Position numbers and translations under genes: made by a program. The notes beneath the pieces are model-generated. The model was not told the origin of the DNA and did not search any database. It saw only the letters and a program-made list of their open reading frames with translations. Below, one piece after another: positions 33,731 through 43,642 of a stretch of DNA of 52,708 nt (positions within the stretch are counted from its first letter, which is position 1; each line of letters opens with the position of its first letter). The stretch is from an uncultured Saprospiraceae bacterium (GTDB taxonomy: Bacteria > Bacteroidota > Bacteroidia > Chitinophagales > Saprospiraceae), in the NCBI GenBank assembly GCA_937951615.1, contig CALFBH010000134.1:1-52708 (forward strand), written 5' to 3'.

Positions 33731-35944
33731 ATGGAATCATTAATTAAATTAGCCGTTCCAGCATTTGGTGTTCTGGCACTCTTATATACATTTTGGAAAT
33801 CCTCCTGGGTAAACAAACAGGAAGTCGGCACAGAAAAAATGGCACGTATTGCTGCCAGTATTCAGGATGGTGCAATGGCATTCTTGAGAGCTGAGTACAA
33901 AGTATTAGCAATCTTCGTTGCTGTAGTGGCTGTTCTATTAGGTGTTTCTGGAATGACAGACAACTCCTCACCACTCGTTGCCTTGTCTTTCATACTTGGA
34001 GCAGTTTGTTCGGGACTTGCCGGTTATATTGGTATGCGTGTAGCCACTAAAGCTAACGTGCGCACGACAAATGCAGCACGTACCAGCCTCGGCAAAGCAC
34101 TAGAAGTCGCTTTTGCAGGTGGTTCTGTTATGGGCATGGGCGTAGTTGGACTCGGTGTATTGGGTCTTGGAACTCTTTTCCTTGCATATAGCAATATGGG
34201 TTGGGACATTACCAAAGTCATCACAGTATTAACTGGTTTCTCTTTTGGAGCTTCCTCTATTGCTTTGTTTGCCCGTGTAGGTGGTGGTATTTATACCAAA
34301 GCTGCCGATGTAGGAGCTGACCTTGTCGGTAAAGTAGAAGCTGGTATTCCAGAAGATCACCCATTGAATCCTGCAACCATTGCGGATAATGTAGGTGATA
34401 ATGTAGGTGATGTAGCCGGTATGGGAGCTGACCTTTTTGAATCTTATGTAGGCTCTATCATTGGTACAATGGTTCTTGGTGCTACATTTATCCTTGTTCA
34501 GGATTCTGCTGGTGCTATTGTCTCAGGTTCAGCTGGCTTTGAGTCAGGTAATACTTTTGGGGGATTGAATGCGGTTTTATTGCCTTTAGTTTTGGCTTCA
34601 GTTGGTATTGTGACTTCTATCATCGGTACTTTCTTTGTAAAAGTAAAAGATGGTGGAGATCCACATAAAGCCCTGAATATGGGTGAATTTGTATCTGCTG
34701 GACTCATGTTATTGGCAACTGTAGGTATCGTGAAATGGATGTTACCTGCTGAATGGGCAGTTGGCGAAAATATATACACTTCTACTGGTGTTATCATTGC
34801 CATCGTACTTGGTTTATTTGCAGGTTTGGGGATTGGTAAAGTAACTGAATACTATACAGGCACAGGTACTAAACCTGTGATGTCTATTGTTAAGCAATCT
34901 GTAACAGGTAGTGCAACAAATATTATTGCAGGTTTGGGTGTAGGAATGATATCTACGGCTATTCCGACTATTATTTTGGCAGCAGCGATTATTGGTGCAC
35001 ACCACTTTGCTGGCTTATATGGTATTGCAATTGCAGCAGTAGGCATGTTATCCAATACAGGAATCCAACTGGCAGTAGATGCTTATGGTCCTGTTTCTGA
35101 TAATGCAGGTGGTATCGCTGAAATGGCTGAATTGCCAAAAGAAGTTCGTCAGCGTACAGATAAACTGGATGCAGTAGGAAACACAACTGCGGCGATTGGT
35201 AAAGGTTTTGCGATTGGTTCAGCCGCTTTGACAGCACTGGCTCTTTTCGCGGCTTTTATGGCTGCATATAATGTAACGCACCCAGAACAGGTATTGACAG
35301 GTATCAACATTGTGAAGCCTACTGTAATGGCATCCTTACTGATTGGTGGTATGTTGCCTTTCTTATTCTCTGCTTTATCTATGAATGCCGTAGGACGTGC
35401 AGCAATGGATATGATCCAGGAAGTGCGTCGTCAGTTTGCAGATATTCCAGAATTGAAAGCTGCATTAGCAGTGATGAAAAGAAATGGCGAAAAAGAAATG
35501 TCTGAATGGTCAGATGCTGACAGAGCAGTTTTTGATGCTGCTGACGGCAAGGCAGAATACAGCAAGTGTGTTGATATTTCAACGAAAGCTTCTATCCGTG
35601 AAATGGTGCTGCCAGGTCTGATTGCAGTTATCACACCAGTATTATTTGGTTTCCTCGGTGGTGCTGAAATGTTAGGTGGATTATTAGCTGGTGTTACTGT
35701 TTGTGGTGTACTGATGGCTATCTTCCAGTCGAATGCAGGTGGTGCATGGGACAATGCAAAGAAAATGTTTGAAGAAGGCGTAGAAATCAATGGCGAAATG
35801 CATTATAAAGGTTCTGACGCACACAAAGCAACAGTAGTAGGTGATACCGTAGGTGATCCATTCAAGGATACTTCTGGTCCTTCTCTGAATATCTTATTGA
35901 AATTAATGTCAGTGGTCGCACTTGTTATTGCACCAATGATTTAA
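33731..35944 (+). CDS. hppA: Membrane-bound ion-pumping pyrophosphatase
   Basis: Couples pyrophosphate hydrolysis to H+ or Na+ export across the inner membrane. It has 737 residues with about 16 hydrophobic segments. The pyrophosphate site is seen in [19 protein letters not shown] followed by [21 protein letters not shown], and again in [16 protein letters not shown] near the C terminus. The motif [10 protein letters not shown] has Ala where K+-independent enzymes carry Lys, so this one should be K+-dependent. Whether it pumps H+, Na+ or both cannot be settled by eye. It is monocistronic with its own promoter and terminator. Confidence 0.95.
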   Translation: MESLIKLAVPAFGVLALLYTFWKSSWVNKQEVGTEKMARIAASIQDGAMAFLRAEYKVLAIFVAVVAVLLGVSGMTDNSSPLVALSFILGAVCSGLAGYIGMRVATKANVRTTNAARTSLGKALEVAFAGGSVMGMGVVGLGVLGLGTLFLAYSNMGWDITKVITVLTGFSFGASSIALFARVGGGIYTKAADVGADLVGKVEAGIPEDHPLNPATIADNVGDNVGDVAGMGADLFESYVGSIIGTMVLGATFILVQDSAGAIVSGSAGFESGNTFGGLNAVLLPLVLASVGIVTSIIGTFFVKVKDGGDPHKALNMGEFVSAGLMLLATVGIVKWMLPAEWAVGENIYTSTGVIIAIVLGLFAGLGIGKVTEYYTGTGTKPVMSIVKQSVTGSATNIIAGLGVGMISTAIPTIILAAAIIGAHHFAGLYGIAIAAVGMLSNTGIQLAVDAYGPVSDNAGGIAEMAELPKEVRQRTDKLDAVGNTTAAIGKGFAIGSAALTALALFAAFMAAYNVTHPEQVLTGINIVKPTVMASLLIGGMLPFLFSALSMNAVGRAAMDMIQEVRRQFADIPELKAALAVMKRNGEKEMSEWSDADRAVFDAADGKAEYSKCVDISTKASIREMVLPGLIAVITPVLFGFLGGAEMLGGLLAGVTVCGVLMAIFQSNAGGAWDNAKKMFEEGVEINGEMHYKGSDAHKATVVGDTVGDPFKDTSGPSLNILLKLMSVVALVIAPMI

Positions 35945-36036
35945 AGTATCTCAGGCTTCCAGCCTGACTATTTGGATTTTTTCCTTTTGGAATTTAAAAA
36001 TTCGTATTACCCTCCTCATGGGAACAATACAGAATG

Positions 36037-36067
36037 AGCATCTCTCGGTTTCGGGAGATGCTTTTTT
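36037..36067 (+). terminator. Intrinsic terminator after hppA
   Basis: AGCATCTCTCG and CGGGAGATGCT pair around a GTTT loop with one wobble or mismatch, and are followed by a six-T run. This is the cleanest rho-independent terminator in the window. Confidence 0.8.
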
Positions 36068-36160
36068 CTTGCTCCCTAAACTCAAAGTATATCAGGCTTC
36101 CAGCTTGAGTAGCCTGCTTATTTGGAACTTTGCTGCTTTCTCCCGCGTCTCTCCTGTACT

Positions 36161-36475
36161 AGACTTTGGACAAAAAGGGAATTAGGGTATTGGGAAATTA
36201 GGTTTAAAATTACAAAGTATTGATTATTATGTATTTATTTTTTATTAAATAAAAAAGCAGCAATTCTCAATTTGAAAAAATAAGCAATATTGATGATTAA
36301 CATGTTTGTAGCAATAATGGCTAAAATGCTGAATTGTCCCCCTTCACCCCCGCCAGCGAGGGACAAAAAGCCAAATTGAGAATTGCTGATAAAAAAGTAT
36401 TTTTTTTTGTTAAAAATTAATAATCAAAATTTTGTCGAATACCCCAATTTCCTAATACCCCATTATCCAAAGTCC
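36161..36475. repeat. Nested inverted-repeat element (315 bp)
   Basis: The outer arms (36161-36202 and 36438-36475) share AGACTTTGGA/TCCAAAGTCC and GGTATTGGGAAATTAGG-like sequence. The inner arms are a perfect 17-bp pair, CAGCAATTCTCAATTTG at 36258-36274 and its complement at 36372-36388. At the centre TTGTCCC (36334-36340) pairs with GGGACAA (36360-36366). There is no reading frame. It has the shape of a non-autonomous MITE-like element, but no target-site duplication could be confirmed. Confidence 0.65.
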
Positions 36476-36612
36476 AATCCTGTATAGCTATCGGAATAAA
36501 TCAACCTCGCTTCTATATAGTTTTTTTGGAATTTGGTACTTTATCTGTTGGAATTTTTATTGCTATTTTTTAGCATTTTGTTTTTTGGAATTTATTTTCT
36601 AATATTATAACC

Positions 36613-37455
36613 ATGAATAAACAACTCACACTTATAGGCGCAGCCGGACGCCCCTTCGCGCTTGACGTGACTTATCAGGAAACCGGGCAAGAAAAACCAG
36701 TGATTGTTTTTGCACATGGCTTCAAAGGCTTCAAGGACTGGGGACATTGGGGGGCAATAGCCAAAGCCTTTGCGGAAGCGGGTTTTGTTTTTGTCAAATT
36801 CAACTTTTCGCATAATGGCGTGACCATCGACCAGCCTGTAGACTTTGCTGATTTAGAGGCTTTTGGGCGAAATAACTACATGAAAGAAATTGTCGATTTG
36901 GGTGTTGTGATGGATTGGTTGTTTGAGCAGGATGTAGTGCCTTCCGGCGAAATAAATTTAAATAAAATTACGGCTGTAGGGCACAGTCGAGGTGGACCCA
37001 TTGCCATATTTAAAGCTTTTCGCGATAAGCGAATTAGTAGTGTAATAACCTGGGCATCCGTAGATAAACTGGATTCCTGGATGGACGAAGAAAGAATAAA
37101 GCACTGGCGCGAAACAGGTGTTATATACACCCTAAACGGACGCACAAAACAACAAATGCCTTTGTATTTTCAACTGTACGAAAACTTCAAAGAAAACGAA
37201 GACTGGCTAAATACGGAGCAGGTATTGACTCTATTCGAGAAGCCTATGCTCATCCTTCAAGGCAGCGACGACCCAGCAGTTTCTACTGCCTCTGCCCAAC
37301 AATTACAAGCTTGGAAAAAGGATGCAGTCTTACACATCATTCAGGGCGCGAATCACGTTTTTGGTGGCAGTCATCCCTTCGATTCTGGTGAACTTCCGGC
37401 ACATAGTCGGGAACTTATTGAGCATTGCATTGGTTTTTTAAAAAGGCAGATTTGA
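36613..37455 (+). CDS. Alpha/beta hydrolase (dienelactone hydrolase/peptidase-like)
   Basis: A cytoplasmic alpha/beta-hydrolase with an intact triad by motif: nucleophile S125 in GHSRGG, D220 in ILQGSDDPAV and H248 in GANHVFGG. The oxyanion region is AHGFKGFKDWGHW (residues 34-46). It has 280 residues and no signal peptide. The family is broad (esterase or peptidase) and the substrate cannot be named. It is a single gene behind the 668-bp repeat-filled gap. Confidence 0.88.
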   Translation: MNKQLTLIGAAGRPFALDVTYQETGQEKPVIVFAHGFKGFKDWGHWGAIAKAFAEAGFVFVKFNFSHNGVTIDQPVDFADLEAFGRNNYMKEIVDLGVVMDWLFEQDVVPSGEINLNKITAVGHSRGGPIAIFKAFRDKRISSVITWASVDKLDSWMDEERIKHWRETGVIYTLNGRTKQQMPLYFQLYENFKENEDWLNTEQVLTLFEKPMLILQGSDDPAVSTASAQQLQAWKKDAVLHIIQGANHVFGGSHPFDSGELPAHSRELIEHCIGFLKRQI

Positions 37456-37854
37456 AGACGATTTTGTTTTTAATTAATTTATAAAGACTTGCTAGCCTTG
37501 TTTTAATAAAAAATATTTCAGATTTATTTGTAACAATGATACAGGTATTCAACCCGAAAAAAGCTCGTTTTCGATGTCACATTTTTTTGGGCTTATTTTT
37601 TTTAATATTTCCTTAACAATTCAGATATGTAAAAAGCGTCTATACGCTTAAAAAACGAGCTTGATAGGAATTTGAAACCTTACATTGGCTTTTTTTAAAA
37701 CACCTGAAAATAAACCGTATAAGTACCGTTGATTTGTCACGTAATTCGTTACCTTTGCTCGCATAAGGCGTCTTATAACAACAATTATGGCAGCTTTGAA
37801 GTCAAACCAATCGGATTTTGCCAACCTGCCAAACCTATATATATACATGCGTGA
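37456..37854. other. 399-bp gap upstream of mreB
   Basis: AT-rich and without a credible gene. A 12-bp inverted pair AAAGCTCGTTTT/AAAACGAGCTT (about 37559-37571 and 37650-37663) is present, and the mreB promoter lies at 37729-37757, leaving a leader of about 90 nt. Confidence 0.5.
37729..37757 (+). promoter_or_regulatory. Promoter of the mreBCD-mrdA cluster
   Basis: TTG (37729-37731), an 18-bp spacer and TACCTTTG (37750-37757) match the Bacteroidota consensus. The -7 box is identical to that of ruvX. Confidence 0.5.
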
Positions 37855-38886
37855 ATGAAGTTTTTCAATTTTTTTACACAAGAAATAGCGATTGATCTTG
37901 GGACAGCAAATACGCTGATTATTCAGGACGATCAAGTGGTGGTAGATGAACCTTCTATTGTAGCGATTGACCGGCGAACAGGCGAGTCAATTGCCGTAGG
38001 AAAGAAGGCGATGATGATGCACGAAAAAACGCATGGAGAAATAAAAACAGTTCGTCCTTTGAAAGATGGTGTGATAGCAGACTTCCAGGCTGCCGAGAGT
38101 ATGATTGAGGGTTTTATCAATATGACTGGAACCCGCAAACGATTTTTTAGCAACCTCAGAATGGTCATCTGTATTCCTTCAGGTATTACAGAAGTAGAAA
38201 AACGAGCTGTATTTGATTCTGCAGAGCATGTGGATGCAAAAGAAACTTACCTGATACACGAACCCATGGCGGCTGCGCTTGGTATTGGACTGAATGTCGA
38301 AGAGCCAGTCGGAAATATGATTATTGATATAGGAGGTGGAACAACGGAAATTGCCGTCATCGCACTTTCTGGTATTGTATGTGACCAGTCTATTCGGATT
38401 GCAGGAGATGAATTTACCAATGACATCATGAATTACATGAAGCGTCAGCACAATATTCTGATTGGGGAAAGAACGGCAGAGCGAATCAAAATTAATGTGG
38501 GTTCTGCATTGCACGAACTGGAACATCCACCAGAAGATTTTCCAGTAAATGGGCGTGACCTGATGACAGGTATTCCAAAGCAAATCACAGTTTCTTATTC
38601 CGAGATTTCACATGCACTGGATAAATCTATCTCAAAAGTAGAAGACGCTATTTTAAAAGCATTGGAAAATACACCACCAGAATTGGCAGCGGATATTTAT
38701 CAAACTGGATTGTATCTCACTGGAGGCGGAGCATTATTGAGGGGATTGGATAAGCGGATTGCTCAAAAAACGAAATTGCAGGTTCATGTTGCTGATGATC
38801 CATTACGTGCCGTAGTGCGTGGAACGGGGAAAGCACTCAAAAATATAGATAAATATACCTTTCTTATTGATAGGAAAAGTACCTGA
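37855..38886 (+). CDS. mreB: Rod shape-determining protein MreB
   Basis: A bacterial actin that guides lateral wall synthesis at the inner membrane. Actin-fold motifs: IAIDLGTANTLI (phosphate 1), MVCIPSGITEVEKRAV, IHEPMAAALGIGLNV, IIDIGGGTTEIAVIALSGIV (phosphate 2) and YLTGGGALLRGLDKRI (adenosine). The short N terminus MKFFNFFTQEIAIDLG fits the family and begins with an amphipathic membrane-contact segment. It has 343 residues. It is first in mreB-mreC-mreD-mrdA. Confidence 0.97.
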   Translation: MKFFNFFTQEIAIDLGTANTLIIQDDQVVVDEPSIVAIDRRTGESIAVGKKAMMMHEKTHGEIKTVRPLKDGVIADFQAAESMIEGFINMTGTRKRFFSNLRMVICIPSGITEVEKRAVFDSAEHVDAKETYLIHEPMAAALGIGLNVEEPVGNMIIDIGGGTTEIAVIALSGIVCDQSIRIAGDEFTNDIMNYMKRQHNILIGERTAERIKINVGSALHELEHPPEDFPVNGRDLMTGIPKQITVSYSEISHALDKSISKVEDAILKALENTPPELAADIYQTGLYLTGGGALLRGLDKRIAQKTKLQVHVADDPLRAVVRGTGKALKNIDKYTFLIDRKST

Positions 38887-38926
38887 TTTTTCTCTCGCCT
38901 CCTACGTTTTCAAAAAATAAAAAACT

Positions 38927-38961
38927 CCAAATTCTACATTTCAAAATGAAATGAATTTTGG
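38927..38961 (+). other. Hairpin between mreB and mreC
   Basis: CCAAATTCTACATTTC and GAAATGAATTTTGG form an interrupted stem around AAAAT. No T-run suggests full termination. It may set relative expression of mreB and the downstream genes, as is common behind mreB. The sequence belongs to the CCAAATTC repeat flavour. Confidence 0.5.
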
Positions 38962-38992
38962 AATTTTAGTCTTGTAATTTACAAGTTCACTC

Positions 38993-39823
38993 ATGAGTAA
39001 CCTGATTGAATTTTTATTGCGGTATAATGCCTTTTTCCTCTTTATAGGATTGGAAGTGTTTGCAGTATATCTAATGGTAAATTATAATGACCACCACAGT
39101 AAAGTAGCACTCCACTCTTCTAATGTCGTTTCCGGAGCTATTATGAAACGTTATGATAGCATGACGGATTACTGGAAACTCAGAGCCGTAAACGACAGCC
39201 TTGCCAACCAATACAATCAATTTCTCAATCAGGATACTAGCTCGTATTATCAGCACCGGATAAAGGTTTTTTCGACCAATGATTCTATATACGAACGAAA
39301 TTATAATTACCTCAGCGCAAAAGTCATCAACAATTCTACCGATCGCCCGAATAATTTCATTACACTGGAAAAAGGGGCACGACATGGAATTCAGAAGAAC
39401 TCAGGTGTATTGAGCGGAGGCGGACTAGCAGGTATTGTGCTGAAAACATCTGAAAACTATTCGCTGGTGATGTCCTTACTACACCGGAATATGCGACTAA
39501 GTGCTAAGATTAAGCGGAATAATCATTTTGGTTCGCTGATCTGGACGGGTAATAATCCGCGCATCATGACCTTAGATGCCATCCCCAAACATGCTAGAAT
39601 ATTAAAAGGTGATACCATAGTAACCAGTGGATTTTCTTCCACTTTTCCGCCCGACATTATGATTGGTACAGTGAGCGATTTTCGAATAGAGCAAGGCAGT
39701 AATTTTTATACTGTAGATGTAGAACTGAATACCGATTTATCAAATATCGAATACGTAAATATCGTGCAGAATTTAATGCGCGACGAAATTTTGGAATTAC
39801 AAGAATCTGCGGGCAATGAATAG
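38993..39823 (+). CDS. mreC: Rod shape-determining protein MreC
   Basis: A bitopic inner-membrane protein linking MreB to the wall synthases. One transmembrane helix near residues 12-32 (NAFFLFIGLEVFAVYLMVNY), a coiled-coil stretch (about 60-95), then the double beta-barrel periplasmic domain (FITLEKGARHGIQKNSGVLSGGGLAGIV, ILKGDTIVTSGFSSTFPPDIMIGTVSDF). It has 276 residues. It overlaps mreD by 8 bp. Confidence 0.93.
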   Translation: MSNLIEFLLRYNAFFLFIGLEVFAVYLMVNYNDHHSKVALHSSNVVSGAIMKRYDSMTDYWKLRAVNDSLANQYNQFLNQDTSSYYQHRIKVFSTNDSIYERNYNYLSAKVINNSTDRPNNFITLEKGARHGIQKNSGVLSGGGLAGIVLKTSENYSLVMSLLHRNMRLSAKIKRNNHFGSLIWTGNNPRIMTLDAIPKHARILKGDTIVTSGFSSTFPPDIMIGTVSDFRIEQGSNFYTVDVELNTDLSNIEYVNIVQNLMRDEILELQESAGNE

Positions 39824-40337
39824 TAGTGTATTGATTTCAAATATTATTCGTTTTTTTGCGCTAGTGATGGCACAGGTGCTAATATTGAAAAATATTGACT
39901 TTGGTACTTATGCCCCATACTTTAAAGTATTCGTCTATCCCTTGTTTATCCTAATGTTGCCGATACGCCTGCCCACCTGGGGAGCGATGCTTGTCGCGCT
40001 GTTGGTTGGATTGACGGTAGACATGTTTTACGACAGTGCCGGATTGCATGCAGGGGCTTGTGTGGCGGCAGCTTTTGCCCGACCGCTGGCTTTTCGTATG
40101 TTTGAGCCACGTGGCGGTTACGATATTAATCAAAATCCAAATAAAAATGACTTAGGGGCAGCTTGGTTTTTACAATACACGGCTGTTATACTGGCAGTAT
40201 TTATAATTACCTTTTTTATCTACGAAACGTTTTTATTTAAAGACTTCGGATTCGCCCTGATAAAGGCTATATTGAGTTACCTGATTTCTTTTCCAGTTAT
40301 ATTGGTCTTGGTCTATATCTTCAATCCGAAATACTAA
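39816..40337 (+). CDS. mreD: Rod shape-determining protein MreD
   Basis: A polytopic inner-membrane partner of MreC. 173 residues with about five hydrophobic helices (for example LISNIIRFFALVMAQVLI and YPLFILMLPIRLPTWGAMLVALL) and the typical GLTVDMFYDSAGLHAGACVAAAFARP stretch. The 8-bp overlap with mreC implies translational coupling. Confidence 0.9.
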   Translation: MNSSVLISNIIRFFALVMAQVLILKNIDFGTYAPYFKVFVYPLFILMLPIRLPTWGAMLVALLVGLTVDMFYDSAGLHAGACVAAAFARPLAFRMFEPRGGYDINQNPNKNDLGAAWFLQYTAVILAVFIITFFIYETFLFKDFGFALIKAILSYLISFPVILVLVYIFNPKY

Positions 40338-40366
40338 AATTGACTGTTCGATTGTTGAATTGTTCG

Positions 40367-40385
40367 ATTGCTTCAGTGAAGCAAT
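40367..40385 (+). other. Perfect hairpin between mreD and mrdA
   Basis: ATTGCTTC/AGT/GAAGCAAT is an 8-bp perfect stem. It is preceded by TTCGATTGTTGAATTGTTCG repeats and followed by ATGAAACCATGAATCAGTG repeats, all within the 86-bp gap. Confidence 0.6.
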
Positions 40386-40423
40386 ATAACCATGAAACCA
40401 TGAATCAGTGAAACAATAAATTA

Positions 40424-42256
40424 GTGAAAAACGACATTTTCCATGAACGAAAATATGTAATACAAACCATCTTTATGGTCTGTGCAGCCGTTCTGATGCT
40501 GCGTTCCTGCCATTTACAACTCATTGATACAGAATTTAGAGATCTAGCTAGAGGAATGGGAAAACAAGGGACGACATTCTACCCGTCTCGTGGACTGATT
40601 TATGATAGAAATGGCAAACTCCTCGTACATAATGATGCCATGTATGATATTCGGGTGACTTATAATGAAATAAGAAATCTCGATACCGCAAAACTCTGTC
40701 AGTTATTGGATATTGATTTGCCAACTTTTCATAATAACCTAAATAAAGACTTCAGCAGTAATCGTTACTCTAAAAGATTACCCTTTGTTTTTCTGTCAAA
40801 AGTTTCTGCAGCAACCTATACCCGTTTTCAGGAAAACCAATATCAATTTCCTGGTTTTTATGCGGAGTTGAGAAATGTACGGAGTTACCATTATCGTTCT
40901 GGTGCGCATGTTTTGGGTTATATCAGCGAGGTGAATCCTAGCCAAATTGCTGCGGATGAATATTATAAAGAAGGAGATTATATTGGAGTATCTGGTTTGG
41001 AAAAAGAATATGAAAAAGAATTGCGTGGGAAGCGCGGCAAAAAATATCTGACCCGCGATAATGAGGGAAATGTAGTCGGAAGTTATAAGGGCGGGAAGCT
41101 AGATGAACCTGCTGTTTCCGGTAAGGATCTTATCAGTTCTATAGACAGTGAGCTACAGCGATATGGAGAAAAGCTGATGCAAAACAAACGGGGAAGTATT
41201 GTCGCCATAGAGCCTTCTACTGGAGAAATTCTGGCCTTTGTCAGCAGTCCTAGCTACGACCCCAATCTATTGGCAATCAATCGGGATAGGGGAGAAGCCT
41301 TCAAAATCTTGCGCGGCGATTCTATTCGTAAACCGCTTTTTAATCGTGCACTCAATGCGCAATATCCACCGGGTTCTACTTTCAAGCCAGTTATGTCGCT
41401 CATTGGTATGCAGGAAAAAGCAGTCTGGTCGGGCAAAGGAAAAGCTTGTCCTGGTTATTATTTGTACAAGAACAAACGCTATGGCTGCCGCCCGCATCCT
41501 GAGCCAATTTCCAATATGGCTAAGGCACTAAGATATTCCTGCAATACTTATTATTGGCAAATGTTTAGAGATGTCGTAGACCGTAAAAGCAGCTCGGCAG
41601 AAGGCGTGGATGTATGGGCCAATTATGTCAGAAGTTTTGGCATGGGAGATAAGTTGGAAATTGATTTACCCGGTGAAAAAAAGGGTAATGTACCGACCTC
41701 TGCGACCTATAATAACATGTACAAATACACTTGGGGTTCACCTACTGTCATGTCATTGGGCATTGGTCAGGGCGAGTTGCTGGTCACGCCGATACAGTTG
41801 GCAAATATTGCTGCGGTAGTGGCCAATCGGGGCTATTACTACAAGCCTCATCTTGCCAAAAAATTTGTAGGAGACACAACAGGCGTACTGGCAAAATACT
41901 TAGTCCGACAAAATACCCTCATAGAAAATCCCCGTCATTTTGAGTCGGTTGTGAGAGGTATGGAAGAGTCCGTAAAATTCACCAACTCGGCAGTTCCAGG
42001 CGTTCCTTTTTGTGGTAAAACAGGTACCGTACAAAATCCGCACGGCGAAGATCACTCGACTTTTATTGGTTTTGCACCAAAACATGACCCTAAAATTGCG
42101 ATTGCTGTATATGTCGAAAATTCGGGTTATGGTTCTAAATATGCCCGCCCAATTTCCAGCTTTATGGTCGAAAAATACATGAACGATACCATTAGTAAAG
42201 ATCCTATGCGCGTGTTCCTGGAACAACAGATGATCAATGCGGATTTGTTGAAATGA
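40424..42256 (+). CDS. mrdA: Penicillin-binding protein 2 (elongasome transpeptidase)
   Basis: Cross-links peptidoglycan during cell elongation. The start is GTG at 40424: an in-frame stop lies five codons upstream and the next ATG would cut into the membrane anchor. The transmembrane anchor is at about residues 10-30 (YVIQTIFMVCAAVLML). The pedestal domain contains RGLIYDRNGKLLV. The transpeptidase triad is S318-T-F-K321, S372-C-N374 and K532-T-G-T535. It has 610 residues. It is the last of the mre cluster; rodA, its glycosyltransferase partner, is not adjacent. Confidence 0.95.
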   Translation: MKNDIFHERKYVIQTIFMVCAAVLMLRSCHLQLIDTEFRDLARGMGKQGTTFYPSRGLIYDRNGKLLVHNDAMYDIRVTYNEIRNLDTAKLCQLLDIDLPTFHNNLNKDFSSNRYSKRLPFVFLSKVSAATYTRFQENQYQFPGFYAELRNVRSYHYRSGAHVLGYISEVNPSQIAADEYYKEGDYIGVSGLEKEYEKELRGKRGKKYLTRDNEGNVVGSYKGGKLDEPAVSGKDLISSIDSELQRYGEKLMQNKRGSIVAIEPSTGEILAFVSSPSYDPNLLAINRDRGEAFKILRGDSIRKPLFNRALNAQYPPGSTFKPVMSLIGMQEKAVWSGKGKACPGYYLYKNKRYGCRPHPEPISNMAKALRYSCNTYYWQMFRDVVDRKSSSAEGVDVWANYVRSFGMGDKLEIDLPGEKKGNVPTSATYNNMYKYTWGSPTVMSLGIGQGELLVTPIQLANIAAVVANRGYYYKPHLAKKFVGDTTGVLAKYLVRQNTLIENPRHFESVVRGMEESVKFTNSAVPGVPFCGKTGTVQNPHGEDHSTFIGFAPKHDPKIAIAVYVENSGYGSKYARPISSFMVEKYMNDTISKDPMRVFLEQQMINADLLK

Positions 42257-42631
42257 TGTCCGGTGTTGCCTTCGACTCTACGCAGGCAACTTTGGTATGT
42301 CGGTTTCGTAAACTTGCGGGTGGTTCTGTGATAAGGAAGTTTGCTAAACCTGTTCAGTGTTGCCTTCGACTCCGCTCAGGCAACTGAATTGTAGTTGGTT
42401 GAGCGAAGCCGAAACCAAGCTCTGTATCGTCTTCGACTCCTGACAGGCAACTGAATTGTAGTTGGTTGAGCGGAGTCGAAACCAACTGGCTGGCATCGGT
42501 TTCGTAAACTTGCAGGAAGCCCTGTGACGAGGAAGTTTGCTAAACCTAATACATCACAAAGCATCCGGAAGATTTAGGAAACTAGCATCCCACAAAGCCA
42601 GCAAGCGCAAGTTTACTAAACCGTAAAAATA
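42257..42631. repeat. Dense repeat block after mrdA (two dispersed families)
   Basis: Family A is a 49-52-bp unit with inverted GGTTTAGNAAACTT ends. Copies lie at 42302-42350 and 42498-42546 (minus orientation) and 42571-42622 (plus). Family B is TTGCCTTCGACTCCGCTCAG plus CAACTGAATTGTAGTTGGTT and GAGCGAAGCCGAAACC, with copies near 42264-42290 (partial), 42358-42415 and 42428-42483. No reading frame is supported. Confidence 0.85.
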
Positions 42632-43633
42632 ATGTCCAAATTTCGTACAATATTAAATCAAGCTGCATCGCCGCAGCCCATTCATTACCAGCATCAACTG
42701 CTGAGTATGGGGTCTTGTTTTGCGGAGCATATCGGGCAGCGTCTGCTGGATTATAAATTTCAGGCGCAACTGAATCCTTTTGGGATTAGCTATAATCCGG
42801 CGTCTATTGCAAATGGACTTTCCTACATCTTGTCCGACAAAATTTTTGAGGCAGACGATTTATTTTATGATCGGGAATGCTGGCATAGCCTAGCACACCA
42901 TAGCCGATTTTCTCATAGCGATCAGGCAGTTTGTCTGGACTTGATCAATAAAGAATTGCGGACTGCGCGGGAGCGTTTGCAAAACCTGGATGTACTGATG
43001 CTGACCTTCGGTACAGCCCATGTTTTTCATCAGCTAAGTGGGGCTGGCTTTCGCCAAAATGAGGAACAACATATTGTCAATAACTGCCACAAATTGCCTG
43101 CCGATTGTTTTGAACGGCGATTGATGACTGTCGAAGAAATAGTATCGACTCTACAGCCTATTTTACAAGAAATAAAAACCATCCATCCCAAGATACGAGT
43201 CATACTAACAGTCAGCCCGGTTCGGCATCTTAGAGATGGACTGGTAGAGAGCAAACTGAGCAAGAGCATCTTATTAGTAGCGGTGCATCAGCTTTGTCAG
43301 CAATTGGATATTGCGACTTATTTTCCTGCTTATGAGTTGATTATGGATGATTTACGAGATTATCGTTTTTATGCAGCAGACATGGTGCATCCCAATGATG
43401 TTGCCGTAAATTATGTGTGGGAGCAATTTTGCAAGGTTTATTTTCAGGAAAAAACCACACAAATCATGCAGCGCATTGCCAAGCTCAACCAAGCTCGGCT
43501 ACATCGCCCTTTTAATCCCAATTCAGCAGCCCATCGTCAGTTTTTGAAGCGGCAATTGGAGGAAGTACGTCGCTTAGAAACGGAGTTTTCATTTTTGGAT
43601 TTGAGTGGAGAGGTGGACTATTTTGGGGGATAA
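42632..43633 (+). CDS. GSCFA domain protein (SGNH-like hydrolase fold)
   Basis: A GSCFA family protein, related to SGNH/GDSL esterases and common in Bacteroidota; the substrate is unknown. The naming motif LLSMGSCFAEHIGQRL lies near residues 26-40, with NPFGISYNP after it. MLTFGTAHVFH and HPNDVAVNYVWEQF (the Asp-x-x-His-like block usual for this fold, here DMVHPND) follow. It has 333 residues, no signal peptide, and a basic C-terminal third. It is preceded by the dense repeat block, so it is probably transcribed separately from mrdA. Confidence 0.88.
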   Translation: MSKFRTILNQAASPQPIHYQHQLLSMGSCFAEHIGQRLLDYKFQAQLNPFGISYNPASIANGLSYILSDKIFEADDLFYDRECWHSLAHHSRFSHSDQAVCLDLINKELRTARERLQNLDVLMLTFGTAHVFHQLSGAGFRQNEEQHIVNNCHKLPADCFERRLMTVEEIVSTLQPILQEIKTIHPKIRVILTVSPVRHLRDGLVESKLSKSILLVAVHQLCQQLDIATYFPAYELIMDDLRDYRFYAADMVHPNDVAVNYVWEQFCKVYFQEKTTQIMQRIAKLNQARLHRPFNPNSAAHRQFLKRQLEEVRRLETEFSFLDLSGEVDYFGG

Positions 43634-43642
43634 ATATTTTGT

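Larger units (their letters stand above)
35945..36612. other. 668-bp gap: terminator and repeat element
   Basis: It starts with a TCAGGCTTCCAGCCTGA hairpin (35950-35967 region) whose surrounding AAAGTATCTCAGGCTTCCAG sequence is repeated in diverged form at about 36085-36125. A terminator at 36037-36067 lies between the two copies. A 315-bp nested inverted repeat follows (36161-36475), then TTTTTTGGAATTTGG-type repeats up to the next gene. No reading frame is convincing. Confidence 0.55.

Noticed and set aside
42257-42631. Possible gene in the block after mrdA
   Set aside because: The only frames are short and coincide with dispersed repeat units.
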